Below are positions 9,269 to 17,510 of a stretch of 64,000 nucleotides of DNA, piece by piece. The DNA comes from Paraburkholderia franconis. Lineage in GTDB: Bacteria > Pseudomonadota > Gammaproteobacteria > Burkholderiales > Burkholderiaceae. Each line of letters starts with the position of its first letter. Position 1 is the first letter of the stretch. Both the position numbers and the translations under genes were made by a program. The stretch is from the NCBI RefSeq assembly GCF_009362735.1, contig NZ_WHNP01000019.1, forward strand, positions 1 through 64,000, in the 5' to 3' direction. Under the pieces are notes generated by a model that saw nothing but the letters and a program-made list of their open reading frames with translations, was not told where the DNA came from and made no database searches.

Positions 9269-10543
9269 ATGACCACGCCCAATCTGCCGACGGAGCACGA
9301 GCCGTCCACCGGCGCGGACCTCGCGCTCGCCGATTCTGCCGGCACGCAGCAACCCGCCACCACCGGCAAGCGCACGCGCTTCGTCTTGCCCATTGCGCTC
9401 GCGGCCATCGCCGCCACGCTGCTCGCGATCGGCATCGTGCCGCGCCTGCATGCGAGCACGGCGCTCACGGATCAGGTGAACGCACAGCGCTATCTGACCG
9501 TCGATGCGGTGACGCCGAAGCGCGCGCCCGCGTCGCAAGAACTGCTGTTGCCGGGTTCCGTGACGCCCTACGCCGATGCGTCCATCTACGCGCGCACGAG
9601 CGGCTATATCCAGCACTGGTACGAGGACATCGGCGCGAAGGTGAAGGCAGGACAAACGCTCGCCGACATCCAGACGCCGGAGCTCGACGCGCAGCTTCAA
9701 CAGGCGCGCGCCGACGAGGCGAACGCGAAGGCGAACTACCGCTTTGCGAACAGCACCGCGCAGCGCTGGCAGACGATGCTGCAAACGCAATCCGTCTCGC
9801 AGCAGGACGCCGACGCGAAGACGAGCGACAGCGCGGCGAAGCTCGCTGCGTGGCAGGCTGCGCAGGCGAATGTCGCGCGTCTCTCCGAGCTGGTGTCGTA
9901 CGAGAAAGTAACGGCGCCTTTCGACGGCGTGATCACCGCGCGCAACGTGAACGTCGGCGCGCTGGTGACGGCGGGCGGATCGCCGGGCCTTGCGGCCAAC
10001 GCCGGCGAGCTCTTTCACATCGAGCAGACGGACCGCTTGCGCGTCTACATCGACGTGCCGCAAAACGACGCGAGCAGCGTGTCGCCGGGAACGAAGGTCT
10101 ATCTGACGACGCAGCAATATCCCGGCCGCCGCTTCGACGCGATCGTCGCGCGCAGCGCCGATTCGATCGATCCGGTGAGCCGCACGTTGCGCGTCGAAGT
10201 GGACGTCGACAACCGCGATGGCGCGTTGCTGCCGGGCGCATATGCGCAGGTTCATCTCGCGCTGCAAACCGCGCATCCCGCGCTCGAACTGCCCGTGAGC
10301 GCCCTGCTCTTCCGGCCCGATGGCATTACCGTCGCCGTGATCGGCAAGTACAACAAGGTGCAGCTCAGGACCGTGACGATCGGCCGAGATTTCGGCACTT
10401 ACGTCGAAGTCGCGACGGGGCTGGAAGCAAGCGACCGCGTGATCGACAATCTCGGCGACGCGATCAGCAGCGGCGAAACCGTGCATGTCTCAACGACGCC
10501 GACCACGCCGACGGCGGCCGCGAAGTCCGCGCAGCACGGTTGA
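9269..10543 (+). CDS. RND efflux periplasmic adaptor (HlyD/MFP family)
   Basis: A 424-aa membrane fusion protein. One N-terminal TM anchor (about residues 38-57) is followed by the barrel-sandwich (lipoyl-like) half ARTSGYIQHWYEDIGAKVKAG, a helical hairpin (about residues 135-190, rich in Ala/Gln) and the returning half YEKVTAPFDGVITARNVNVG. C-terminal beta-barrel and membrane-proximal domains follow. AAGGA precedes the ATG. It lies 9 bp after the pump gene and just before the outer-membrane factor, and should bridge the two. The N-terminal cytoplasmic part (about 37 aa, Thr/Pro-rich) is longer than in AcrA. Confidence 0.94.
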   Translation: MTTPNLPTEHEPSTGADLALADSAGTQQPATTGKRTRFVLPIALAAIAATLLAIGIVPRLHASTALTDQVNAQRYLTVDAVTPKRAPASQELLLPGSVTPYADASIYARTSGYIQHWYEDIGAKVKAGQTLADIQTPELDAQLQQARADEANAKANYRFANSTAQRWQTMLQTQSVSQQDADAKTSDSAAKLAAWQAAQANVARLSELVSYEKVTAPFDGVITARNVNVGALVTAGGSPGLAANAGELFHIEQTDRLRVYIDVPQNDASSVSPGTKVYLTTQQYPGRRFDAIVARSADSIDPVSRTLRVEVDVDNRDGALLPGAYAQVHLALQTAHPALELPVSALLFRPDGITVAVIGKYNKVQLRTVTIGRDFGTYVEVATGLEASDRVIDNLGDAISSGETVHVSTTPTTPTAAAKSAQHG

Positions 10544-10562
10544 GCGCGAGATGAGGCTGATC

Positions 10563-12023
10563 ATGTTCAATGTCCGCGCATCGTTTTTCCGCAAGGCGCT
10601 CGTCGTCGGCATCGCGTGCGCGTTGAGCGCGTGCTCGACCTTGCCGCATTATTCGCAGCCGCAAACGGTTGTGCCCGATCACTACGCAAGCGCGCCGCAG
10701 GCAGCGTCCGGCTGGACCGTTGCCACGCCCGCCGACGCGCAGCCGCGCGGCCCTTGGTGGACGCTTTACGGCGACGACGAGCTGAATCGCCTCGAAGCAC
10801 AGGTCGACGTGTCGAACCAGACCGTGCGCAAGGCCGTCGCGCAATTGCAGGCGGCGCGCGCGATGGTGGACTATCAGCGCGCGGGCTACGCGCCGGTCGT
10901 CACGGCGGGCGTGGCGCAATCGCGGGCGCGCACGTCGCAGAACGTGGTCGGCAAATCGCTCGCGGGCAAGACGGTACCCGACTACTCTGTCGGCGTCGCG
11001 GCAAGCTGGGAGCCCGATCTGTTCGGCCGCGTGAAGGACGCGACCGTCAATGCGCGCGACAACGCACAAGCAAGCGAAGCGGATCTGCAATCGGTGCGCC
11101 TGTCGGTCGCCACCGATCTCGCGATCGACTATTTCGACCTGCGCTCGCTCGACCGCCAGAAGAAACTGCTCGACGATACCGTGACGGCCTACGCCGCCGC
11201 GCTGCAAATCGTGCAGCAGCAACTGAAGGACGGCGCGATCGATGCGTCCGCCGTCGCCCAGGCGCAAACGCAGCTCGAAAGCACGCGCACGCAGGACAGC
11301 GATATCGACGTGCAGCGCGCGCAGCTTCGGCACGCGATTGCGACGCTGATCGGCAAGCCCGCTTCGTCGTTTGCGTTGCCGCCGAAAGTGGACAACGTCG
11401 CGTTGCCGCAAATCCCGACGGGCATGCCGTCGCAACTGCTCGAGCGCCGCCCCGATATCGCCGCCGCCGAGCGGCGTGTCGCTGCGGCGAATGCGCAGAT
11501 CGGCGAAGCGCATGCGGCGTTCTATCCGGATTTGACGCTGTCGGCGGCGGCCGGGCTCGAAAGCACGTACTTCGCGCCGTGGTTCACCGCGCCGAGTCTT
11601 TTCTGGTCGCTCGGCGCGCAGATCGCGGGGACGCTCTTCGATGGCGGCCGCCGCACAGCCGTCCTGACGAACGCGACCGCGCAATATGACGGCGCCGTCG
11701 CCGATTACCGGCAAACGGTGCTGGTCGCGTTCCAGCAGGTCGAGGACAACCTGGCCGCGCTCAATACGCTCGCGAGCGAAGCGGACAGCCAGCAACGCGC
11801 GACATCGGCGGCGGCGCTTTCGCTGAAGCTGACGACCAACCGCTATCAGGCAGGCGCCGTCAGCTATCTCGACGTCGTCACCGCGCAGACCATCGCGCTC
11901 ACCAACGAGCGCACGGCGGATCAGATCGACGCGCGGCGAGTCGACGCAAGCGTGCAGTTGCTGAAGGCGCTCGGCGGCGGATGGGATCGCGCGATGTTGA
12001 CGGACACGCAAGCGTCTGAATGA
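10563..12023 (+). CDS. RND efflux outer-membrane lipoprotein (NodT/OprM family)
   Basis: A 486-aa TolC-superfamily outer-membrane factor. The N-terminus is a lipoprotein signal with lipobox LSAC, the acylated cysteine being residue 24. The body has the two OEP repeats with long amphipathic helices (Gln/Ala-rich) and family motifs WWTLYGD, SWEPDLFGRV, LLERRPDIAAAERRVAAANAQIG and the final NRYQAGAVSYLDVVTAQ. GAGG 8 nt upstream supports the ATG at 10563; an in-frame ATG at 10551 is an alternative. It completes the tripartite pump with the two upstream genes, separated by only 19 bp. Confidence 0.94.
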   Translation: MFNVRASFFRKALVVGIACALSACSTLPHYSQPQTVVPDHYASAPQAASGWTVATPADAQPRGPWWTLYGDDELNRLEAQVDVSNQTVRKAVAQLQAARAMVDYQRAGYAPVVTAGVAQSRARTSQNVVGKSLAGKTVPDYSVGVAASWEPDLFGRVKDATVNARDNAQASEADLQSVRLSVATDLAIDYFDLRSLDRQKKLLDDTVTAYAAALQIVQQQLKDGAIDASAVAQAQTQLESTRTQDSDIDVQRAQLRHAIATLIGKPASSFALPPKVDNVALPQIPTGMPSQLLERRPDIAAAERRVAAANAQIGEAHAAFYPDLTLSAAAGLESTYFAPWFTAPSLFWSLGAQIAGTLFDGGRRTAVLTNATAQYDGAVADYRQTVLVAFQQVEDNLAALNTLASEADSQQRATSAAALSLKLTTNRYQAGAVSYLDVVTAQTIALTNERTADQIDARRVDASVQLLKALGGGWDRAMLTDTQASE

Positions 12024-12351
12024 AGTGCTTGTCATCGCGAACGGGGCGCATATTGAAGACAGGCGCCGTCCGCGATTGAGATTTTCGGCGCATGAGTGGC
12101 ATGCCGGTACGATCGACACCTCCGAATTGCGTCATGGCGATTTGTACGCAGTGGCCGATATCGGCGCGATGCGCTTCGACATCGCATGCGGCGACACGCG
12201 TGCACAGGGTCCTGAACATGGGGCTATGCGTTTTTCGATCGATCCGCGTGACGTCACAGTGTGGTCCAGCGGGCGGCACTTCGTGCGTCGGGAACGCGAA
12301 CTTTCGTCTTCGTCGTCGAAGCGGGTTGGACCGCGCTTCGTGGCCGCTGCT
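12024..12351. other. Intergenic region between convergent efflux operon and LysR gene
   Basis: 328 bp between the end of the outer-membrane factor gene and the end of the leftward LysR gene. Open frames here are extensions or shadows of the neighbours with Arg-rich, non-protein-like translations. No strong terminator hairpin with U-run was found. Confidence 0.45.
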
Positions 12352-13293
12352 TCACGCGCCCTCTTCCAGCGCGACGTCGTCGTGCTTGATGGGCGCCGTG
12401 AGCGAATCGTATGCGGACTGCGCGGCGAGAAAATCGACAAACGCGCGCACGTTCGGCGCGAGATTGCGGCGGCTGCCGTATGCAATCGACAGCCCCGTCG
12501 AAGGCAAATTCGTATCCGCCAAAACCTGCATGAGCGCATGGCCGTCGATATCCTCCGCGACGATCGACGCCGGCAGCAGCGCGATGCCCATGCCCTCGAG
12601 CGCCATGCGCCGCAGCATGTCGCTGCTGTTCGCGCGGATGTGCGTGGCATGCGGCGCGTTCGCGTCGAGCCATCGGCGCGCGGGATCGTGTTCGGCCGCC
12701 GATGCGCCGTCTTCATGCGAAAGCATCACGAGGCGGTCGAGGTCCGCCAGTTGTCTGATGCTGCCGACGCTTGCCAGATAACGCGGTGACGCGACCAGCA
12801 TCGTCTGCGAACGCGCGACCACGCGCACCACGACTGACCCGGGATGCGGATAGTAGTCGCTCGTCAGGGCCGCGTCGAAGCGCCCTTCCACCAGACTGAT
12901 GGGACCGTCTGCATAAATCACCTGCGGCACGACGAGCGGATAGCGGGCTGTGTAAGCGCCCAACAGTTTCGCGAGATACCCGGCGCCGACCGTGCCCTGC
13001 ACCGCAAGGCGCAGCGTGCCCGACGGCACGCCTGTCGCGGCCAGCAGCCCGCCTTCGACGTCGTCGATATCCGCGACGATCGCGCGCACGCGGTCCAGAA
13101 ACAGCCGGCCCGCTTCCGTGAGCGTGACGCTACGCGTCGTCCGTTGCAGCAGGCGCGCGTCCAGGCGTTCTTCGAGCGAAGCCACGCTGCGCGTCGCGAC
13201 CGCGCTGGATACGTTCATCCGGTCCGCCGCGCCCGTAAAGCTGCCAAGCTCCGCGACCTTTACAAACATCCTGAGTGACTGCAAATAGTCCAT
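12352..13293 (-). CDS. LysR-family transcriptional regulator
   Basis: A 313-aa LysR-type regulator. The N-terminal winged helix-turn-helix reads MDYLQSLRMFVKVAELGSFT followed by AADRMNVSSAVATRSVASLEERLDARLL and TTRSVTLTEAGR. The co-inducer domain carries the usual FDAALTSDYYP and GMGIALLPASI segments. The ATG at 13293 is the family start; the frame stays open for 34 more codons without support. It is convergent with the RND efflux operon and may control it, but the neighbourhood alone does not prove that. Confidence 0.93.
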   Translation of the reverse strand: MDYLQSLRMFVKVAELGSFTGAADRMNVSSAVATRSVASLEERLDARLLQRTTRSVTLTEAGRLFLDRVRAIVADIDDVEGGLLAATGVPSGTLRLAVQGTVGAGYLAKLLGAYTARYPLVVPQVIYADGPISLVEGRFDAALTSDYYPHPGSVVVRVVARSQTMLVASPRYLASVGSIRQLADLDRLVMLSHEDGASAAEHDPARRWLDANAPHATHIRANSSDMLRRMALEGMGIALLPASIVAEDIDGHALMQVLADTNLPSTGLSIAYGSRRNLAPNVRAFVDFLAAQSAYDSLTAPIKHDDVALEEGA

Positions 13294-13393
13294 CGTTGCC
13301 GCTTCTGTGAAGTCGCTTGCCTTGAGGAAAACGAGAGTCAGAGATCCGATGCTGGACTGTACAAAGGTAAAGCGCGCGGATAAAGCGGCTGTC

Positions 13394-13412
13394 ACTGAAT
13401 TGACTGTTCAGT
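13394..13412. promoter_or_regulatory. Inverted repeat upstream of the LysR gene (candidate operator)
   Basis: ACTGAA (13394-13399) and TTCAGT (13407-13412) form a perfect 6-bp inverted repeat with 7-bp spacing, about 100 bp upstream of the LysR start. The size and position suit a LysR autoregulatory site, but binding is inferred only. Confidence 0.4.
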
Positions 13413-13478
13413 CCACTCCTACAATTTCATGCACTGAAATATCTGCGGGACGCTGAAGTTGGTCGCAATGAATCGTGG

Positions 13479-13496
13479 TTGATTAGCAAGACAACT
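13479..13496. repeat. 18-bp direct repeat, copy 1 (candidate MarR operator)
   Basis: TTGATTAGCAAGACAACT occurs here and again, identically and in the same orientation, at 13956-13973. This copy lies just past the marR stop codon and about 190 bp upstream of the LysR start. The sequence has a partial dyad (TTG...GC...CAA) like MarR operators. Confidence 0.65.
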
Positions 13497-13518
13497 GTTT
13501 GCCGGCGAAAGCGCCTCG

Positions 13519-13935
13519 TCATCTGAGGGCCTTGCGTATCTTGCGCATGCCCGTCACCGTCGTTTCGACGATGTCCGGTCCGATCCGCGCGCGCAGGCGC
13601 CTCGCGAGATGCGCGCTTGCGTCGGCGATCGATTTTTCTAGCGCCTTGCCCAGGCGCGTCGGATAGACGCCCCATTCGCGCCCATCGGATGTGCCCTGCT
13701 GGCGCTCGACCAGCTTCTTTTCGGAAAGGCTGTCGACGAGCCGCGTCGCCGTAGGACGCGCAATGCCCAGTTTGTCGGCGATTTCGCTGCCCAGGCATCC
13801 CGGCGACGCCAGCACGACGCGCAAGACGAAACCCTGCGCGGGCGTCAGTCCAAATTCCGCATAGACGGGCGCCCACTCCCGCTCGACGAGACGGGCCAAC
13901 GCGGATGCATTGAAGTAGAGGCATTGATCGAACAT
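13519..13935 (-). CDS. MarR-family transcriptional regulator
   Basis: A 138-aa MarR regulator: N-terminal dimerisation helix (FDQCLYFNASALARLVEREW), winged helix with GSEIADKLGIARPTATRLVDSL as recognition region, the wing RQQGTSDGREWGVYPTRLG, and C-terminal dimerisation helices. The ATG at 13935 matches the usual family start; an ATG three codons upstream is possible. One 18-bp repeat lies 20 bp upstream of the start in the expected promoter, the other just after the gene, which suggests autorepression plus control of a second promoter. Confidence 0.9.
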   Translation of the reverse strand: MFDQCLYFNASALARLVEREWAPVYAEFGLTPAQGFVLRVVLASPGCLGSEIADKLGIARPTATRLVDSLSEKKLVERQQGTSDGREWGVYPTRLGKALEKSIADASAHLARRLRARIGPDIVETTVTGMRKIRKALR

Positions 13936-13955
13936 GGCAACCATTCGATCACGAT

Positions 13956-13973
13956 TTGATTAGCAAGACAACT
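13956..13973. repeat. 18-bp direct repeat, copy 2 (candidate MarR operator)
   Basis: Identical to 13479-13496 and placed directly upstream of the marR start, where an autoregulatory operator would sit. Read on the marR strand it is AGTTGTCTTGCTAATCAA. Confidence 0.7.
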
Positions 13974-14194
13974 ATATAGATGAACCAGAGAGCTTCGCCG
14001 GATGATCTGTCGAATGGTGGTTGACTTCGTTCCGAGGACGGGCGCTCGCTGGTGAAGCAAATCAGGTCATGAGTGGCGCGGCGCTTCGGCAGACGGGCAC
14101 GAGGCTTGCTGCTTCCGCGTAGCCTCCAGATGTCGTAAATTGGGGGCGTTGTGTGTAGCAACAATGAGCCGCATCCCCGAACTCGCAACCCGTG

Positions 14195-15046
14195 ATGTTC
14201 GCCGACATGACAAAGCTACCCTTCTACGCCAGCCTCGCTTATATGATCTGCGGCGCGCCCGCCACGAACGCGCAAACGCCGTCGCCGCTCGGCGAGTGGC
14301 AATATTCCGCAGGCATTCCGCTCGAAAAGATGTACCAGCCAAGCCGCCCCGACTGGGAAGTGAGACTCGGTGTCGGTTCGACTCTCGAGCCTCGATACGA
14401 TGGATCGGACCGCTATCACACGCTGGTCGGCCCGAGCGTCGACATCCGGTATAAGGACCTCGCCTTCCTGTCGACGGGAGAAGGCGTAGGCGTCAACGTA
14501 CTGCAAGGGAACAACTGGCGCGTCAGCATCGCAGCCGTCTACGACCTGGGCCGGCGCGCACACGATGATCCGTCTCGGCTCGACGGACTCGGCAACATCA
14601 ATCCCGCGCCCGAAGTCAAGCTGGCAGGGGAGTATGTGATCTCCAAGGAATTCCCTCTCGTTTTTCGCGGCACCGTGACGCGCAGTTTTGGTGGCTCGAA
14701 CGGATGGATCGCCGATCTGGGCGCTTACATGCCGCTGCCGGGCAGTTCGGAAAACTTCTTCTGGTTTGCGGGGCCATCCGTCACGTTCGCCGATTCCAAG
14801 TACATGAATAGCTGGTTCGGCGTGAATGCCGCGCAGGCGGCAGCCTCTCAATACGCACAGTACGACGCAAGCGCGGGATTGAAGTCGGCGGGATTCGGCG
14901 TGACGGTGATCTGGTTCGTCGACAAACATTGGTTCGTCACCGCTGACGGCGCGATCAAGCGGCTGCTCGGCAGCGCGGCGGGCAGCCCGATTACGCAGTC
15001 GAAAACCAACGGCGTGTGCGACGTGTCGATTAATTACCAATATTGA
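14195..15046 (+). CDS. MipA/OmpV-family outer membrane protein
   Basis: A 283-aa secreted beta-barrel protein. A signal peptide (about residues 1-27, ending ATNAQ) is followed by the MipA/OmpV pattern: WEVRLGVGSTLEPRYDGSDRY near the N-terminus, alternating amphipathic strands, and a terminal strand ending in Tyr (SINYQY), as typical of outer-membrane barrels. The family includes MltA-interacting scaffolding proteins; a specific role here is unknown. GTG at 14192 and ATG at 14195 are adjacent; ATG is used. It stands alone between marR and the replication region. Confidence 0.88.
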   Translation: MFADMTKLPFYASLAYMICGAPATNAQTPSPLGEWQYSAGIPLEKMYQPSRPDWEVRLGVGSTLEPRYDGSDRYHTLVGPSVDIRYKDLAFLSTGEGVGVNVLQGNNWRVSIAAVYDLGRRAHDDPSRLDGLGNINPAPEVKLAGEYVISKEFPLVFRGTVTRSFGGSNGWIADLGAYMPLPGSSENFFWFAGPSVTFADSKYMNSWFGVNAAQAAASQYAQYDASAGLKSAGFGVTVIWFVDKHWFVTADGAIKRLLGSAAGSPITQSKTNGVCDVSINYQY

Positions 15047-15279
15047 TGTGAATAACGGTGCGGGCTGGGTCGGAAGGGCCTGTTGGCGGTTTTCCTGGCG
15101 ATCCTTACTATTCACGTAATTGGGCGCAATTCGAGAACCTGAGGAGCTTTTTCGCAAGCAGTTGCGTAAGGGAGTACGCGACTGTTTGTCGCAACGTACG
15201 TTCTGTTCCTACTGAGTTCGGACGCGAGCCAATTCGTACGCGCAGTGATGCTCGATCTGGCTCGCTATTCCTCGCAATC

Positions 15280-15294
15280 TATTTACGGTAAATA
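15280..15294. repeat. parS-like 15-bp palindrome, copy 1
   Basis: TATTTACGGTAAATA: 7-bp arms TATTTAC/GTAAATA around one central base. The same element recurs at 19959, 20074 and 20131. Copies on both sides of repA-parA-parB are what is expected of ParB-binding centromere sites. Confidence 0.75.
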
Positions 15295-15310
15295 CGGTGC
15301 ACGGGTCGAA

Positions 15311-15995
15311 TGTCCCCATTTGGGGCGGCGAAGCTCCACCGCGCGGCTTCGGGAAAAATCACGACATCGCAATGGTCCCCATCTGGGGTGACGGAAGCAC
15401 GAATTTGCCCAATGTGAGCCACTATGCTGCGACAGCGAGCGCTGCAATTGCCCGATTCGTGCACGTTTGTCGGAAAGAATGGTCGAATGTCCCCGGTTGG
15501 GGTGCGCGCTATTGTCCAACGGTGCTAGAGGATGAGTGTCCCCAGTTAGGGTGGATTGGGTCAGCAACTTGGGGAATTGGCCGGGTGTTATTTACGATAA
15601 ATATATGCGTGCAGAAAGCACGCTCGACGAGAAAAGGAGGAAATTGATTTTCGGTTCAGTGAGTTAGCACGAATCTCTCGCGATGTTTCGAGCTTTCGGG
15701 AATTGGAGGCCAATGTCCCTTGGTGCGATTCAGACTGGAGATTTCTCAATCGAAGCAGCAACAAATTCTGGCGAGTTGTCCCCGTCTAGGGTGTCTTGAG
15801 GTTTGTATACCGTTTGGTAAACAACGTTTACAGCGTTTACATCGCTCAGTCCCTTATCAGACAACGGTTCAAGCGCCCTTATGTCTCCGTTTGGGGTGGC
15901 TAACGTCCCCCGTCGGGGTGTCACTTTCGGCTAAACGTCCCCGTCCGGGGCGTCTTGCGCCCCCAATCGAGGTGGGATTGTCCCCGCCTGTGGTG
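15311..15995 (+). repeat. Iteron array (17-bp repeats) of the replication origin
   Basis: Copies of the 17-bp unit TGTCCCCRTYTGGGGTG start at about 15311, 15374, 15488, 15537, 15777, 15882, 15904, 15936 and 15979, with a weaker one near 15957. All are in the same orientation and each is quasi-palindromic (CCCC-N4-GGGG). They lie directly upstream of the initiator gene, as Rep_3-type iterons do. Start-to-start distances of 22, 32, 43, 63 and 105 bp are near multiples of a DNA helical turn. Confidence 0.85.
15589..15603. repeat. Degenerate parS-like palindrome inside the iteron array, copy 2
   Basis: TATTTACGATAAATA differs from the perfect palindrome by one base in the right arm. It lies between two groups of iterons, so it could be a weaker ParB site or simply part of the A/T-rich unwinding region. 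Confidence 0.5.
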
Positions 15996-16070
15996 GATTC
16001 GCGGAAAACGAGATCGACCTGCCCAAAACGTGCGGACGAATCGGGACAATCCGATGGATGCGTAATTGAC

Positions 16071-17426
16071 ATGTCCCAGACGATGATTGCAAGCTGGGGT
16101 CATTTGGCGCACAATCCCGCCATGCGCAAAACTTTGCCGGGTGAGGTTCGTAGCGAGAGCGTCAAAAAGCACGTGGCCGCAATTCATACGAGCGGCGAAC
16201 TTTCGCTGCTGGAGCGAAAGCTTTCCAACGTGCTGCTGCTGCACTCGTACGACAACCTTCTGACCACGAGAACGCACCGCCTTCCGGTGCGGACGCTCAT
16301 GCTCGTGCTCGGCTGGACGGAAAGCGAAAATACCGAGAAGCTGCGCGAAGCGTTGCGCCAGCTCGCCACTACGGCTGTCGAGTTCAACGTCATGGACGAT
16401 GGGCGGGAGCGCTGGAGCGTGATGCCCATTCTGTCCTTCGCCGAAATCCGGGCAGGCGTGTGCTCGTATCGCTATGACGAGGCGCTCGCCGAGAAACTGT
16501 ACGATCCGTCGATTTACGCTACCGTCAATCTCGGCGTGCAACGCAAGTTTTCGAAATCGCACGCGCTAACGCTTTACGAGAATTGCCTTCGTTTTCAGAA
16601 GGTCGGCTCGACGGGCTGGATTGAACTGCCGGTGCTGCGGAAGCTGCTCGGCGCGACCCAAGAGTACTACGACGATTTTCGCAGGTTGAACAGCAAGGTC
16701 ATTCAGAAGGCCGTGAAGGAAATCAACGACGTTTCAGACATCAACGTCGACGTCGAATATCAACGGCTTGGTCGTTCGGTGACGGGAGTGAAATTTCTCA
16801 TTCACCAAGGCGCTCAGCAGTCGCTTCTGACGCCGGAGACCGAAGACGAGTTCGCACACGTACGCGATACCGAGATTTATCGGAAACTTCGCGCGCACGG
16901 AATTGGCGACAAGCTCGCGCTCAGCTTTGTCATCGAAGACGAAGAGCGCGCGCGCCTCGTCGTGCAACTCGCTGAAGACAAGGACCGCAAAGGGCAGATC
17001 AAGCGGTCGACGGCTGGCTTCATTCGTACGTTGATCGAGAACAAGGCAGACGTCTCCGAGCCAGAATACGAAAAGGAAAAGCGCGAGAAGGCGCAGAAGC
17101 AGGCTGCTGCGGCTCGCTCGCGGACGCTGGATGCGCGCATCCAGGAATTGCGTATCGATTTCGATCGTCTCCAGTGCGCGGCGGCCGTCAAGGCGCTGAC
17201 GCAAGATGAGAAGCGTGCGTTCGCGCGACAGTTCGTCGAGGGCGATGGCGCCAAATATGCGCGCGAGTTCCGGCCCGACAGTCCAGGACTCTTCTCGGGT
17301 TCTGTCGGCCGCGTGAATTTCGCATCCTGGCTAAGAAATCGCGTGCGGCCGGAATTCGACGGTGACAAGTTCGATGCATGGCTTTCTCAAAATCACCAGG
17401 ACATTGCGTCGCAACGAAATTCCTGA
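16071..17426 (+). CDS. Replication initiator protein (Rep_3 superfamily, RepB/RepA type)
   Basis: A 451-aa initiator with the two winged-helix halves of Rep_3 proteins. The first contains ELSLLERKLSNVLLLHSYDN; the second contains FSKSHALTLYENCLRFQ followed by a WIELPVLRKLLGA segment and the helix YYDDFRRLNSKVIQKAVKEIN. A lysine/alanine-rich helical C-terminus follows. The reading frame is open back to 15720, but that part translates the iteron DNA; the first methionine after the array is at 16071. It should bind the upstream iterons and open the origin. parA starts 84 bp downstream, giving a rep-parA-parB order typical of secondary chromosomes and megaplasmids. Confidence 0.9.
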   Translation: MSQTMIASWGHLAHNPAMRKTLPGEVRSESVKKHVAAIHTSGELSLLERKLSNVLLLHSYDNLLTTRTHRLPVRTLMLVLGWTESENTEKLREALRQLATTAVEFNVMDDGRERWSVMPILSFAEIRAGVCSYRYDEALAEKLYDPSIYATVNLGVQRKFSKSHALTLYENCLRFQKVGSTGWIELPVLRKLLGATQEYYDDFRRLNSKVIQKAVKEINDVSDINVDVEYQRLGRSVTGVKFLIHQGAQQSLLTPETEDEFAHVRDTEIYRKLRAHGIGDKLALSFVIEDEERARLVVQLAEDKDRKGQIKRSTAGFIRTLIENKADVSEPEYEKEKREKAQKQAAAARSRTLDARIQELRIDFDRLQCAAAVKALTQDEKRAFARQFVEGDGAKYAREFRPDSPGLFSGSVGRVNFASWLRNRVRPEFDGDKFDAWLSQNHQDIASQRNS

Positions 17427-17510
17427 AAATCGCGTTTTTCCGTTGAATTAATGGCTTTCTGTCGAGCCATCTGATATAAGCTGACTGCATCGTCTTCTGC
17501 GGATCAGCTA

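Larger units (their letters stand above)
15047..16070. other. Replication origin region of the replicon (iterons, parS-like sites, A/T-rich segment)
   Basis: Roughly 1 kb upstream of repA without a credible gene. It holds at least eight good copies of a 17-bp iteron, two parS-like palindromes, a GTAAAC-AAC-GTTTAC dyad at 15817-15831 followed by another GTTTAC, and an A/T-richer stretch at about 15590-15700 that could be the unwinding element. I found no full-consensus DnaA box. The combination next to a Rep_3 initiator and parAB marks this as the origin. Confidence 0.8.

Noticed and set aside
8330-10486. 718-aa open frame on the minus strand
   Set aside because: Antisense to the RND adaptor and pump genes; translation is Arg/His/Asp-rich without domains, typical of GC-rich shadow frames.
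15720-16070. N-terminal extension of the replication initiator by 117 codons
   Set aside because: The added sequence is translated iteron DNA; the Rep_3 domain begins after the methionine at 16071.
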